Under the pieces are notes generated by a model. The model saw nothing but the letters and a program-made list of their open reading frames with translations. It had not been told where the DNA came from and did no database searches. 64,000 nucleotides of DNA from Glaciibacter superstes DSM 21135 (GTDB lineage Bacteria; Actinomycetota; Actinomycetes; Actinomycetales; Microbacteriaceae), in contig NZ_ATWH01000001.1 in assembly GCF_000421145.1 (NCBI RefSeq), positions 62,001 through 126,000 of the forward strand, given 5' to 3'. Positions within the stretch are counted from its first letter, which is position 1. Every line of letters starts with the position of its first letter. Positions 16,886-25,654 of the stretch are shown here, piece after piece. The position numbers were made by a program, and so were the translations under genes.

Positions 16886-16940
16886 AAGCCCCCTATCGTT
16901 CGTGATCGAACGGTCGTTCGTGATCGGGCGCAGGGGGCTT
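16886..16940 (+). terminator. Terminator hairpin after the ArsR-SRPBCC operon
   Basis: Outer arms AAGCCCCCT and AGGGGGCTT match perfectly over 9 bp and are followed by T. The interior holds a direct repeat TCGTTCGTGATCG and a second small stem (CGTTCGTGATCGAACG). Confidence 0.7.
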
Positions 16941-17009
16941 TGCCATGTCGCGCTGCTGCCGTTTGCTAGCGTTGGGGCACCTTCACCCCTGACCTTGAGG
17001 CTCACACCT

Positions 17010-18425
17010 ATGGACGCACACGACATCCGCTCCTCGTTCCTGCAATTCCAGCGTGATCGTGGGCACGCCCAGATCACGCGGGCCAGCCTCACCCCGAAGC
17101 ATGACCCGAGCACCCTCTTCACTGGCAGCGGGATGCAGGCGCTCCTCCCGTACCTGCTCGGGCAGGAGCATCCAGACGGCCACCGGTTGGTCGACAGCCA
17201 GCCGTGCCTGCGCGCTCAGGACATCGAGAACGTCGGCGACAACCGCCACACCACGTTCTTCGAGATGCTGGGCAACTGGAGCCTGGGCGACTACTTCAAG
17301 GAGCAGCAGATTCGCTGGTTCTTCGAGTTCCTGGTCGATGTCGTCGGCCTCGACCCCGCTCGCATATCTGTCACCTGCTTCATCGGGGATGCTGAACACG
17401 GCATCCCGAGAGACGACGAGGCTGCGTCGATCTGGCAACGAGTCTTCGCCGAGAAGGGCATCGAAGCGGGTATCGCGTCGATCGGCAGCCAGGCGGACGG
17501 CGACGCACGTGGCGTGCGCGAAGGCGAGCGGATCTTCTTCTACGACTCGACGGAGAACTGGTGGAGCCGTGGCGGCGACCTGTTCACCACCCCACTCGGG
17601 GACCCATGCGGACCCGACAGCGAGGTGTTCTACGATTTCGGCCCCGATCACCACGACCCGGCGTTCGGACTGGCGCACCCCGCCAGTGACAGTGGGAAGT
17701 TCATGGAGATCGGCAACCAGGTCTTCATGCAATACCGTCGCGAACTCGACGGCTCCTTCACTCCGCTCGAGCAACGCAACGTCGACTTCGGCGGCGGACT
17801 CGAACGGATCGCCGCGGCATCCCTCGGCACACCGGATGTCTATCGCATCAGCCTGCTTGCGCCGATCGTCGAAACTCTCGAACGGCTCTCCGGCACCAGC
17901 TATGCGGATGACCCGCACTCGCTGAGGATCATCGCCGACCACCTCCGTGGTGCGGTGTTCCTTGCATCGGACGGTGTGAGGCCGTCGAACAAGGAGCAGG
18001 GGTACGTGATGCGGCGCCTGCTGCGTCGTGCCATCCGCACGGCATACGGGATCGGCCTGCGCGACAGTTTCTTCGGGGCCGTCGTCGACCAGATCGCCGG
18101 CCTCTACGAGGACGCGTTCCCTGAGCTGGCCGATCGACGGGATGAGATTCTCGAGGTTCTGCTGCGCGAGGAAGCGTCGTTCAGGCGCACCCTGCAGGCC
18201 GGGCTGAAGGCGTTGCGCGGATTCGAGGGACGCACGCTGACCGGTGCAGACGTCTTCCTGCTTTCTGACACCCACGGCTTCCCCCGGGAGTTGAGCGTTG
18301 AGGAGGCCGAGCGCCTCGGTATCGCCGTTGATGCCGACTGGGAACTCGAATACGATTCGGCCCTTCAGGCCCAGCGCGAACGGTCGCGCGGGTCTTCCAG
18401 ACTGCAAGTCGCCGAGCCGAGCTGA
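17010..18425 (+). CDS. Truncated alanyl-tRNA synthetase paralogue (catalytic and tRNA-recognition domains only)
   Basis: 471 aa from ATG 17010 (MDAHDIRSSFLQF). Class IIc AlaRS motifs are all present: FTGSGMQALLPYLLG, VGDNRHTTFFEMLGNWSLGDYFK (motif 2 region), VFYDFGPDHHDP, the motif 3 block VDFGGGLERIAA, and the recognition-domain part FLLSDTHGFPRELSVEEAERLGI. A full bacterial AlaRS is about 870-890 aa; here the editing domain (HxxxH...CxxxH) and the C-Ala domain are missing, and the gene ends naturally in TGA. It is probably a second copy with a special role (for example aminoacylating a non-standard acceptor) rather than the cell's only alaS. No T-box was seen upstream. Confidence 0.9.
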   Translation: MDAHDIRSSFLQFQRDRGHAQITRASLTPKHDPSTLFTGSGMQALLPYLLGQEHPDGHRLVDSQPCLRAQDIENVGDNRHTTFFEMLGNWSLGDYFKEQQIRWFFEFLVDVVGLDPARISVTCFIGDAEHGIPRDDEAASIWQRVFAEKGIEAGIASIGSQADGDARGVREGERIFFYDSTENWWSRGGDLFTTPLGDPCGPDSEVFYDFGPDHHDPAFGLAHPASDSGKFMEIGNQVFMQYRRELDGSFTPLEQRNVDFGGGLERIAAASLGTPDVYRISLLAPIVETLERLSGTSYADDPHSLRIIADHLRGAVFLASDGVRPSNKEQGYVMRRLLRRAIRTAYGIGLRDSFFGAVVDQIAGLYEDAFPELADRRDEILEVLLREEASFRRTLQAGLKALRGFEGRTLTGADVFLLSDTHGFPRELSVEEAERLGIAVDADWELEYDSALQAQRERSRGSSRLQVAEPS

Positions 18426-18548
18426 CGCGGCGCCACGCGACGTGGTGCGTACGCTCACTGACTGAACCTCTCGCCGAAGTCCGCAACACAAGCAATCTCG
18501 ACGGTCGTTGACGCGCCCGACTCCGACGACGCCTAAGCCTGCCGCGAT

Positions 18549-19280
18549 TCACACGATGCCGCTGGTACCAAGTAGCGTGCCGATCGCGTAGGTGGCGGCA
18601 AGGGCAAGTCCGCCGCCAATGACTACGCGAATGGTTGGGCGTAGGACTGCGCTTCCGCCGATGCGTGCGCTCGTGTAGCCGGTGGCCGCGAGAGCGAGCA
18701 ATACCACCACAAATGTGACAGGAACTCGCGCTTCGACTGGTGGCAGCAAGATCGCCAGTAGGGGCAGCAGAGCGCCGATCGTGAATGCGAGAGCGGACGC
18801 TCCGGCGGCGGCCCACGGGCTCACCACGCTGTTCTCCTTGATCCCGAGTTCGATATCGAGATGCGCTGCGAGAGGGTCGTGGGCCGTTAGCTCCTGGGCG
18901 ACCCGCCGCGCTGTGGCAGAGGTGAGGCCCTTCGCCTCGTACAGGCCCGCGAGCTCGGCGAGCTCTAGTTCCGGTTGTTCAGCGAGTTCCCGCTTCTCTT
19001 TGGCGATGAGTGCCCTCTGACTGTCGCTTTGGCTACTCACCGACACGTATTCGCCCAAAGCCATTGAGATGGCCCCACCCACCAGCCCGGCGATACCGGC
19101 CGTGAGAAGTGGTGCGGAGTTCGTCGTGGCGCCGGCGACACCGACTACGAGTGAGGCGACGGAGACGATGCCATCATTGGCGCCGAGAACTCCGGCGCGC
19201 AGCCAGTTCAGTTTGCCGGAAAGGTCGCCGAGGTGGGGCTCGTTCGCATGGGCGCCAGAAGCGCTTTCGGTCGAAGACAT
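18549..19280 (-). CDS. VIT1/CCC1-family transporter
   Basis: 243 aa from ATG 19280 (MSSTESASGAH). The first helix block LRAGVLGANDGIVSVASLVVGVAGA and the second GLVGGAISMALGEYVSVSSQSDSQ are signatures of the VIT1/CCC1 family, which moves Fe2+/Mn2+. About five membrane helices; the cytoplasmic loop (residues about 85-140) is Glu/Leu/Ala-rich and carries carboxylates that may bind metal. Bacterial members are annotated as iron/manganese exporters. It lies downstream of, and on the same strand as, the flavin operon, 67 bp from its kinase gene. Confidence 0.9.
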   Translation of the reverse strand: MSSTESASGAHANEPHLGDLSGKLNWLRAGVLGANDGIVSVASLVVGVAGATTNSAPLLTAGIAGLVGGAISMALGEYVSVSSQSDSQRALIAKEKRELAEQPELELAELAGLYEAKGLTSATARRVAQELTAHDPLAAHLDIELGIKENSVVSPWAAAGASALAFTIGALLPLLAILLPPVEARVPVTFVVVLLALAATGYTSARIGGSAVLRPTIRVVIGGGLALAATYAIGTLLGTSGIV

Positions 19281-19346
19281 GGGTTCATGTAAGCACCTGC
19301 CGGTCGCGATAGCCATGAAGGACTTGCTGGCCGCTCAATTGTTCGG

Positions 19347-20567
19347 TCACGGACTGTGTGGAAGCTCCACGAGGATCGACGCTCCAATGCCGTCGGGGGC
19401 ATTATCGATTCGTACGCTCCCTCCTGCCCTGCCTGCGATTTCCGCGACGAGAGCCAATCCGATCCCGTAGTGTCTCGGTGCAGCTGACGCCTGCTGCTCT
19501 TCTCGGGTCGTCGCGAATCGTTCGAATGCTCGTGCCTTCGGAACCTCGGTGAACCCCGGCCCGTCATCGCTGATGCGCGCGGTGACGACTTTGCCTTTCA
19601 CCGCTACCGTCACCTCAACCCGCGAACGGGCATGGTCAATTGCATTGTCGAGTAGCGCGACAAACAGACGTTCAATGGCTGGTCCGGATGCAACAACGGT
19701 GGCTCCGTTCTGCAGAACTCCAGGTCGAATTTCTACGGAATGTTGGCTGGCGACAGCTTCGGTTGCAACCATGGCGGATTTCGCGACCGCGGCAACATCG
19801 ACAATGGTGTGCGGTGGAGCCGATCGTGTGTCAGCAGCGATCAGCAGATCTTCAAGGATTCCAGTGAGCTTCTCTGCGTCTTCCACGACGCCGTTCAGAT
19901 CCTCGAGAGTGTGGGTGTCGGTCTCGAGGGCGCCAAGTGCACCGAGTCGCCGCCGTGCGAGCTGGGCGCGGGTGCTGAGCAAGGTGAGCGGTGTACGGAG
20001 CTCGTGACTGGCGTCGGCCACGAAACGTCGTTGCAGTTCGAGTGCGTCGGCCAACGGCTGAATAGCGCGGCGCGCCATCCACGCCGATCCTGCTGCGCTC
20101 AAGATGGCAGCGATACTGCCGGCAATCACAAGGGCCCAGAGAAGACGGTCGAGTTCTTCTCTTGTCTCGTGCTGGTCTCGAGCCACTTGCACCTCGCCAC
20201 CTCTGCCTGCGACCGTTAGCACATCAAGAGTTCTACCGTCACTTGTAATCGTCGTGCGCACAGAACCGTGAGTCGCCGCCGCCTGCTCCCGTGCGGTGAG
20301 GTCGGGAAGACCGGTTATCTGTTCGTGCGAGCTCTCAAGGGTACCGTTGCGCCAAACGGCGATCCAGGTCCCGCTAGGGGCGTCTTGTGGTGAATCGATG
20401 CGTGTCGCATCGAGCAGTGCTTTCGTGTTGGCTTCTGCTGCGCTCTGATTGACGATCGCGAACACAACGCCCCCAAGCAGCACAATTATGAGAAGCATGA
20501 GGCCGGTGAATTGAAGAGTGAGCCGACGCACGGCCTTGCGTAGCTCAGGAGCCTGCCTACGCTTCAT
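19347..20567 (-). CDS. Sensor histidine kinase of the flavin operon
   Basis: 406 aa. N-terminal helix about residues 17-37 (LQFTGLMLLIIVLLGGVVFAIV), an extracytoplasmic domain of about 100 residues, and a second helix about 145-165 (LWALVIAGSIAAILSAAG). The phosphoacceptor H-box is SHELRTPLTLL; N-box LLDNAIDHA; G1 ISDDGPGF; G2 HYGIGLALV. No clear HAMP domain. Its ATG lies within the 3' end of the response-regulator gene (11-bp overlap), so both are translated together. The signal is unknown; the context suggests a redox or metal cue. Confidence 0.93.
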   Translation of the reverse strand: MKRRQAPELRKAVRRLTLQFTGLMLLIIVLLGGVVFAIVNQSAAEANTKALLDATRIDSPQDAPSGTWIAVWRNGTLESSHEQITGLPDLTAREQAAATHGSVRTTITSDGRTLDVLTVAGRGGEVQVARDQHETREELDRLLWALVIAGSIAAILSAAGSAWMARRAIQPLADALELQRRFVADASHELRTPLTLLSTRAQLARRRLGALGALETDTHTLEDLNGVVEDAEKLTGILEDLLIAADTRSAPPHTIVDVAAVAKSAMVATEAVASQHSVEIRPGVLQNGATVVASGPAIERLFVALLDNAIDHARSRVEVTVAVKGKVVTARISDDGPGFTEVPKARAFERFATTREEQQASAAPRHYGIGLALVAEIAGRAGGSVRIDNAPDGIGASILVELPHSP

Positions 20568-21261
20568 CGATATGGCCTAGCTGGTACCCGACACCGCGGA
20601 TGGTGAGGACGGCTTTGCGCCCGATCTTCTTGCGAAGGTAGTGCACATATGTGTCAACGACTCCGCGGTCATCGGCATCGGGAAATACTGCGTCGAGCAA
20701 CTCGCCACGAGCGAAGACTTGATTCGGCCGCTTGGCAAGATGGGCGAGAAGCGACCCCTCACGTTCGGAGAGGAGAACGACGACGCTGTTCGCCAGAGAT
20801 GCGGTACGGCTGTCGGTGTCGAACGAGCCTCCTGGGAAACGGAGCACGTGCGCCATCGATCGTGGCCGACGTAGTAGCGCGCGAAGCCTGGCCAGGAGTT
20901 CGTCGATATCGAAGGGCTTCGGGAGATAGTCCTCTGCGCCTCGATCGAGTCCTTCGACACGGTCTGCAGGGTTGGCCAACGCGGAGAGGATGAGGGCGGG
21001 AGTGATGACTCCGCGGTCACGGAGTTTCATAAGCACGCTGAGACCGTCGATCACGGGGAGCCCGCGGTCGAGCAAGAGTACGTCGAAACTGTTCGTAAGC
21101 CCTTCGTGAAGTGCCCGCTGACCGTCGCGGGCAAGTGTCGTTGCGTAGCCTTCTGAGCCGAGAAGGTCTTGGAGCATGCGCGCAAGGTCCTTGTCGTCTT
21201 CGACGATCAGGATGCGGGCCCCATCAACCATGCTCGAAGCATAGGCGCACGTGAGGCTCAT
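20557..21261 (-). CDS. OmpR/PhoB-family response regulator
   Basis: 234 aa. Receiver domain: ILIVEDDKDLARMLQDLL, phosphoacceptor Asp in VLLLDRGLPVIDG, Lys in YLPKPFDI. The C-terminal winged helix ends in VFPDADDRGVVDTYVHYLRKKIG and TIRGVGYQL. ATG 21261 overlaps the ApbE stop (ATGA); ATG 21231 would give a more usual N-terminus (MVDGARILIVEDD). It is embedded in the ferric-reductase/FMN operon and probably regulates it. Confidence 0.95.
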   Translation of the reverse strand: MSLTCAYASSMVDGARILIVEDDKDLARMLQDLLGSEGYATTLARDGQRALHEGLTNSFDVLLLDRGLPVIDGLSVLMKLRDRGVITPALILSALANPADRVEGLDRGAEDYLPKPFDIDELLARLRALLRRPRSMAHVLRFPGGSFDTDSRTASLANSVVVLLSEREGSLLAHLAKRPNQVFARGELLDAVFPDADDRGVVDTYVHYLRKKIGRKAVLTIRGVGYQLGHIDEA

Positions 21262-22016
21262 GTCGGTGCGGCGTTCATGGTGAGTGTCGTGGTGCGCATA
21301 CCCGGTGTCATCTCCAGTGCGCCGTTGTGATCAACGGTGAGTACACCAATGTTCCACCGTTGCGTCATGTCGTCACGAGTCTCTCGGCCACCAGCAAGGA
21401 TTGCGGTGGCGAGAACGTCGGCAGTGATGATGTCTTGTGCAAGCACAGTAACCTGCCGATACGGCGAGGGGTGTGCGGACCAAATGTGCTCACCACGTTC
21501 CGACGTTCCAGAGGTTGCGATTGCGCAATCGCCTCCCTCGAGCGGCACCGAGCAGAGCAATCGTGACCGGTTCAAGGGATCGACGATTCCAGCCGCCCAA
21601 GGGGCTCCGCGATGGGTTCCCATCGCCAGAGCATCCCCGCCAACATCGACGATCACATTGGAAATACCGTTTCGTTCAAGCGCGAGTCGCGCCTTGTCGA
21701 TTGAAAGGGCTTTCACGATTCCCGAGAGATCGAGCGTCCCGTCTGGCCGCTCGGGCGTGAACGCACCGTAGCTCAGCAAGCGCCATTCTGCCGCGAGTTC
21801 GTAGGCATCCCGAAACTCCGCGCTGCTTGCAATGAGCGATAGCTCGCCACGAGCTATCCGGCTGATTTCGGATTCACGACGATAGAGCGAGAAGCGCTTG
21901 TCGTCTTCGTAGAATAGGGCTTCCACGGCGCGCAGAATACTAGTGTCTGGCCTTCTCTGGTCAAAGATCAGGCTGGCCACAGTTCCCATCGTGGCAAAGG
22001 TATACGTCGCCATCAT
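21258..22016 (-). CDS. apbE: ApbE-family FAD:protein FMN transferase
   Basis: 252 aa. Family blocks: MGTVASLIF, DKRFSLYRRESEISRI, DLSGIVKALSID (usual DLGGIAKGYA), VIVDVGGDALAMG and ITADVLATAILAGG (metal/active-site TADxxATA). ApbE attaches FMN to a Thr of FMN-binding domains through a phosphoester bond. It is shorter than the usual 300-350 aa and has no signal peptide or lipobox, unlike many ApbE proteins, so export is not evident. Its start overlaps the FMN-binding gene's stop by 1 bp; that protein is the obvious substrate. Confidence 0.88.
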   Translation of the reverse strand: MMATYTFATMGTVASLIFDQRRPDTSILRAVEALFYEDDKRFSLYRRESEISRIARGELSLIASSAEFRDAYELAAEWRLLSYGAFTPERPDGTLDLSGIVKALSIDKARLALERNGISNVIVDVGGDALAMGTHRGAPWAAGIVDPLNRSRLLCSVPLEGGDCAIATSGTSERGEHIWSAHPSPYRQVTVLAQDIITADVLATAILAGGRETRDDMTQRWNIGVLTVDHNGALEMTPGMRTTTLTMNAAPT

Positions 22017-22522
22017 CAGAATCCCGCCTGGTCGAGGGCGGACTGCAACGAAGAAAGGTAGCCATCACTCGTGTAGGTGGCGCCGGACACCATCTGCACT
22101 TTCGCAGATTGGGATGAGAGGACTTCTTGTCGAAGTACGGGGGCCGCCCGATTGCTAATTTGAACAGAACGTCCGTCAGCATCGGTTAAGTGCACCGCGG
22201 TCACGCCGGTGATGCTTCCGCCCGAGATAGTGACTTGAACTTGAACTTCGCCATAAGGGGTTGAGGTCCCTGCTCCGAGGAAAGTTCCGTCAGCGGCTGC
22301 CTGCGTGCTCGTATTTGGCAGGGCTTGGGAGCCCGTCGTGGTCTGGGGCGTAGCGGGTTGCGGAACAAGTGTGGGCGTGCTGCTGGCACCGGGGGTCGCT
22401 GACTCTATTTGCGAAGTGGATACGGTCGCGGGGACCGTGTGGATTGTCCCTCCAAGCTCCCATCCAACAATCAGAATTGCGGATGCCGAGAATATGCTCC
22501 CGAGGATCGCGCGTGTTCTCAC
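22016..22522 (-). CDS. Exported FMN-binding domain protein (flavinylation substrate)
   Basis: 168 aa. N-terminal anchor about residues 5-24 (AILGSIFSASAILIVGWELGG), a Ser/Thr/Pro-rich extracytoplasmic linker (residues 30-75), then an FMN_bind domain: GEVQVQVTISGGSITGVTAV, and the C-terminal VSGATYTSDGYLSSL. The SGAT(Y)T motif is the site where ApbE covalently attaches FMN to Thr. It overlaps the reductase gene by 4 bp upstream and ApbE by 1 bp downstream. Likely role: extracytosolic one-electron carrier fed by the membrane reductase. Confidence 0.88.
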   Translation of the reverse strand: MRTRAILGSIFSASAILIVGWELGGTIHTVPATVSTSQIESATPGASSTPTLVPQPATPQTTTGSQALPNTSTQAAADGTFLGAGTSTPYGEVQVQVTISGGSITGVTAVHLTDADGRSVQISNRAAPVLRQEVLSSQSAKVQMVSGATYTSDGYLSSLQSALDQAGF

Positions 22523-23928
22523 CAGTCAAACCTTTCAACGTGGATCTGCTCGTCTCGCAAGCCCTCGGCCTTTGCATCACGGATCACCAGATCCGCCCAC
22601 CGTTGCGGACCGCACACATAGAGATCCGAATTCAGAATCTCGGGGAAAACATTGCGCAAGGTGACACCCCGAGCCAGCGCCTCCGCCGACATCCACGTGT
22701 CGAGGCCTGCTGGGCGCTGGCCCACCATCGAATAGACGATCGTGGAAGACCTCGCGGCCAGGGCCTGCACCTCATGCCAGAGATAGCGCTGCGACTCGTC
22801 TGTGCCGCGAAGGAGCACTATCGCCTCGCCTGGTGCGGGCTGGGAGTGTTCGAGCAAAGTGCGCACTGGCGTGATACCGATTCCCGCTGCAATGATCGCG
22901 ATACGTGAGGAGGTGCGAGCGCGATCAGTGAAGATTCCATACGGCCCTTCAACGGAAACAGCCGTTCCGGGCTGCAGCATCGCCAGCTGGGCGCTCCCCT
23001 TGCCCAGTTGCCTCACGGTGATCCGCGCCGAGGAGCGAGTGGGAACTGCGGAGAAGGAAATCGGATGCGCATGCCACCAGACGCCACGCGCCCAGAACCG
23101 CCAGATCGCATACTGGCCGCCAACAGTCTGAAGCCGGTCAAGATCGCGACCGCGCAGATGGATGGACACGACCCCCGCTGCGATCGCTTCGACCGATTCG
23201 ACGTGGATGCCATGACGCAGCGAGCGTATCGTCGGCGTCAAAAATCGGAACCACACGATGGCACCGAATGCGGAAACATATAGGGCAATCCAATAGGCTC
23301 GTTGGGCGGTTCCCTCGGCCAGCACGGCACCAATGCTCAGCTGGTGAGGGAGGGCGAGGAACACTGCCGCATAACTGAGCAGGTGGATCACATGCCACAC
23401 CTCATAGGGAAACTTGCGCCGCACAGCGACGATTGAGGTCACTACAATCGCCACGAACAATACCATCGCGAGATAGGCGAGAACGAGGTCAGGTGTCGCC
23501 CAGAACATAATCGTCTCCGCTACGACGTTGGTGGTGTCACTCATCGCATAACCAATGGTCACGAGCGCGCCGTGCGCTAACAGCAGGTACAGGGCTGGTT
23601 TCCCGAGGCGACGGTGCCATCCCATGGCTACGTCTTGGCCAATGACGTGATCGATGAAGGGGATGCGCGCGGCCAGCAGCACCATCAACAGCACGAGATC
23701 TGTGCCGATCAGGCCCATCACGATGCCGAGGGCGGTGACGGTGGAAGCGGCACCCACGATCGAAGCGAGGCCCCCTGAAGCCAGGTAGAGCGATACAGCC
23801 GCGGCCACAGACATCCAGCCGCACATGATAATCAGGTCAGCCCACCCGAACCGGCGCTTCGCGAGGCGCGAGCGGTTCGTGGCTCGCGGCGCAGGTACAC
23901 GGTGCGGTGCGGATACGGGATGCGACAT
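22519..23928 (-). CDS. Ferric-reductase-like transmembrane flavocytochrome
   Basis: 469 aa from ATG 23928 (MSHPVSAPHRV); a TTG at 23988 would add 20 aa. Residues about 25-230 hold six membrane helices with His pairs suited to bind haem (GWHRRLGKPALYLLLAHGALV and YEVWHVIHLLSYAAVFLALPHQ). The C-terminal half is a ferredoxin-NADP reductase module: FAD motif HPISFSAVP (HPFS-like) , VEGPYGIF, NAD(P) loop AAGIGITPVRTLLE, and LYVCGP near the C-terminus. It would move electrons from NAD(P)H through FAD and haem across the membrane to the FMN-binding protein encoded next. Confidence 0.92.
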   Translation of the reverse strand: MSHPVSAPHRVPAPRATNRSRLAKRRFGWADLIIMCGWMSVAAAVSLYLASGGLASIVGAASTVTALGIVMGLIGTDLVLLMVLLAARIPFIDHVIGQDVAMGWHRRLGKPALYLLLAHGALVTIGYAMSDTTNVVAETIMFWATPDLVLAYLAMVLFVAIVVTSIVAVRRKFPYEVWHVIHLLSYAAVFLALPHQLSIGAVLAEGTAQRAYWIALYVSAFGAIVWFRFLTPTIRSLRHGIHVESVEAIAAGVVSIHLRGRDLDRLQTVGGQYAIWRFWARGVWWHAHPISFSAVPTRSSARITVRQLGKGSAQLAMLQPGTAVSVEGPYGIFTDRARTSSRIAIIAAGIGITPVRTLLEHSQPAPGEAIVLLRGTDESQRYLWHEVQALAARSSTIVYSMVGQRPAGLDTWMSAEALARGVTLRNVFPEILNSDLYVCGPQRWADLVIRDAKAEGLRDEQIHVERFDW

Positions 23929-24348
23929 GGCATTCTCAATTCGTGGAAGGGACGTCTTACTCTCAAGAATCCGCTTGCTTTCTTCCAAGATTCTTAGACG
24001 CTTTCCACAGCATGGGTAGGGGAATTGCCATCTGAGTAACTCGCGGTGACATCTGCCAGCGCTTTCTCACTCCCGCTGACTGCTCAGCGCGCGCTGCGCT
24101 TCTTTCGGCCGTGCGCTAACAGATTGCTGGGTTCGCCGGCGATGGACGACGCGGCGTAGCGACAGCCGAGTGAGGCGGATGGCTACTCCCGGGGACTGTC
24201 TGAGGCTCTCCCGCTGCGCGCGGCTTCCCGTTCCGCTAGTGCGTCATGCAGGTCGCCGTCGAGGGAATCCGGGGTCCATCGAAATCGGTCCAGGTACAGC
24301 TCTCTACTCGAAGAGTTGACCGTCCAAGAGAAGCACGCCTGAACTGAT
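23929..24348. other. Promoter region of the flavin operon and unassigned DNA
   Basis: About 420 bp without a convincing gene. The right part (24190-24300, minus strand) has an open stretch reading ELYLDRFRWTPDSLDGDLHD without a credible start, possibly a relic. The left part should hold the promoter of the reductase operon; no clear -35/-10 pair was found. Confidence 0.4.
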
Positions 24349-24662
24349 TCATGGGGACAGCTGGCCAGGAGGGTAAGGCCGCTTGGCTACGCTCATGAGC
24401 AGCGCAGAGTCCTCCAGGACGTCGAAACGGTGGCGCGCGGCGGGCACTATGAGAAGGTCTCCAGTCCATGCCTCCCAAAAATCTTCGCCCACCCATAACC
24501 GGATTTGGCCACGAAGCACGGAGACGGTGGCATCGTCCTGATTGTCGTGTTCACCCAAGGAGCCACCTTTGAGCATCCCGATGACGGTTTGACGCAAGGA
24601 CCCGCATCGACCGCGGTAGCAAGCTGTTGACGGGCGAGGGCCTCGATCGAGATCTTCTGCAT
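24349..24662 (-). pseudogene. Cupin-domain protein, frameshifted and internally deleted
   Basis: The start MQKISIEALARQQLATAVDAG (ATG 24662) is typical of small cupin proteins, but its frame leaves the cupin sequence. The rest continues in a different frame with LRQTVIGMLKGGSLGEHDN, ATVSVLRGQIRLWVGEDFWEAWTGDLLIVPAARH and SALLMSVAKRP, ending at 24349. The junction near 24590-24600 lacks about 10-20 residues found in intact relatives and shifts frame. So the gene is probably inactive, unless the join is a sequencing error. Confidence 0.7.
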
Positions 24663-25026
24663 GCCGACAGTGGTGGCTACCTGCCACTACTACGCCCACC
24701 CTCCGATCGACTGGTGATCGTGTCATCAACCTCGGGGCGCACAGCGCGGATCGGGTTGCGGAGTTCATTGGGCAAGCGCGCCAGGCCCCGAAACAGTCGA
24801 TCTCGTCCAGCGATGCCGGGAAGGGGCAGGACGCCCTTGCCGCTCGACTCCAGCGACCGCAACGGCGTAGGGCGGGAGTTCGGAGCCGTCCTTCGAGCGG
24901 GAGTATCCGTCGTAGTAAGCATTGCCTAGCATGCCTAATCTCCCGTCGCGCAAGAGGAGACCGGCCCTTTCCTCTGAATCAGGCAGGCCTCTGGCGTTCC
25001 CCAGTAAAAGCAGGTAGACACGAGTC
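24663..25026. other. Intergenic region without a convincing gene
   Basis: 364 bp between the broken cupin gene and the PNPOx-like gene. Several open frames exist on the minus strand but none has a recognisable domain or good codon pattern. It should contain the promoter of the plus-strand PNPOx gene; no clear motif was seen. Confidence 0.4.
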
Positions 25027-25461
25027 ATGAGTGAAACCAACGAGAGCATCAAGAAGCTCAGTGAAGACGAAGCATGGGCGTTGCTGTCGACAGCGAGGTT
25101 CGGACGGGTCGCGGTTTCGATCGCCGGACAGCCGGATGTCTTCCCGGTCAACTATGTGGCGCAGGCCGGTTCGGTGACGTTCCGCACCGCAGAAGGGACG
25201 AAACTTTTCGGCCTCACGGCGAACGAGAAGGTCGCCTTCGAAGTCGATGATTACACCGAGACCGAAGGCTGGAGCATTGTCGTCAAGGGCACTGCGCACG
25301 CCCTCGAAACCGAGGCCGAGATCGCCGAGGCCGAACACCTGCCGCTGAAGTCATGGATTCCGAGCGTCAAACGTCACTACGTGCGCATCGACGTCCACGA
25401 GCTGAGCGGTCGGCGTTTCGTCTTCGGCCAAGAGCCGGATCCAGAAGTCGACGCCTCGTAG
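25027..25461 (+). CDS. Pyridoxamine 5'-phosphate oxidase-like (split-barrel flavin) protein
   Basis: 144 aa. The split-barrel pattern is clear: KLSEDEAWALLSTARFGRVAVSIAGQPDVFPVNYVAQAGSVTFRTAEGTKL, VAFEVDDYTETEGWSIVVKGTA, and the C-terminal HYVRIDVHELSGRRF. Members bind FMN, F420 or haem-like ligands. In Actinobacteria they often belong to stress or dormancy regulons. It is convergent with the Fic gene; the 190 bp between them carries 8-bp inverted arms TGCCGATA/TATCGGCA (25503 and 25574). Confidence 0.9.
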   Translation: MSETNESIKKLSEDEAWALLSTARFGRVAVSIAGQPDVFPVNYVAQAGSVTFRTAEGTKLFGLTANEKVAFEVDDYTETEGWSIVVKGTAHALETEAEIAEAEHLPLKSWIPSVKRHYVRIDVHELSGRRFVFGQEPDPEVDAS

Positions 25462-25654
25462 CGCGACTGTCGTGGGCAGTAGAGTCCGTGCCAAAAGCAA
25501 AGTGCCGATATTGCTGGGGGGCCAACGTACCGCGGTCGCCTGGAACTGAAGTACTGAAATTGACGGAGAGCACTATCGGCAACGCAGCCCACGGCACCCG
25601 AGGTGACAATCGGTGAGCATGCCCTCACTCTCACGAATCCAGGCCTTGCAGTTC

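Noticed and set aside
16845..17009. T-box riboswitch before the AlaRS-like gene
   Set aside because: Only a terminator hairpin of the previous operon is present; no T-box sequence or specifier loop was found.
25503..25581. Inverted arms TGCCGATA/TATCGGCA as a terminator
   Set aside because: The arms are 63 bp apart and only 8 bp long, so a functional hairpin is doubtful.
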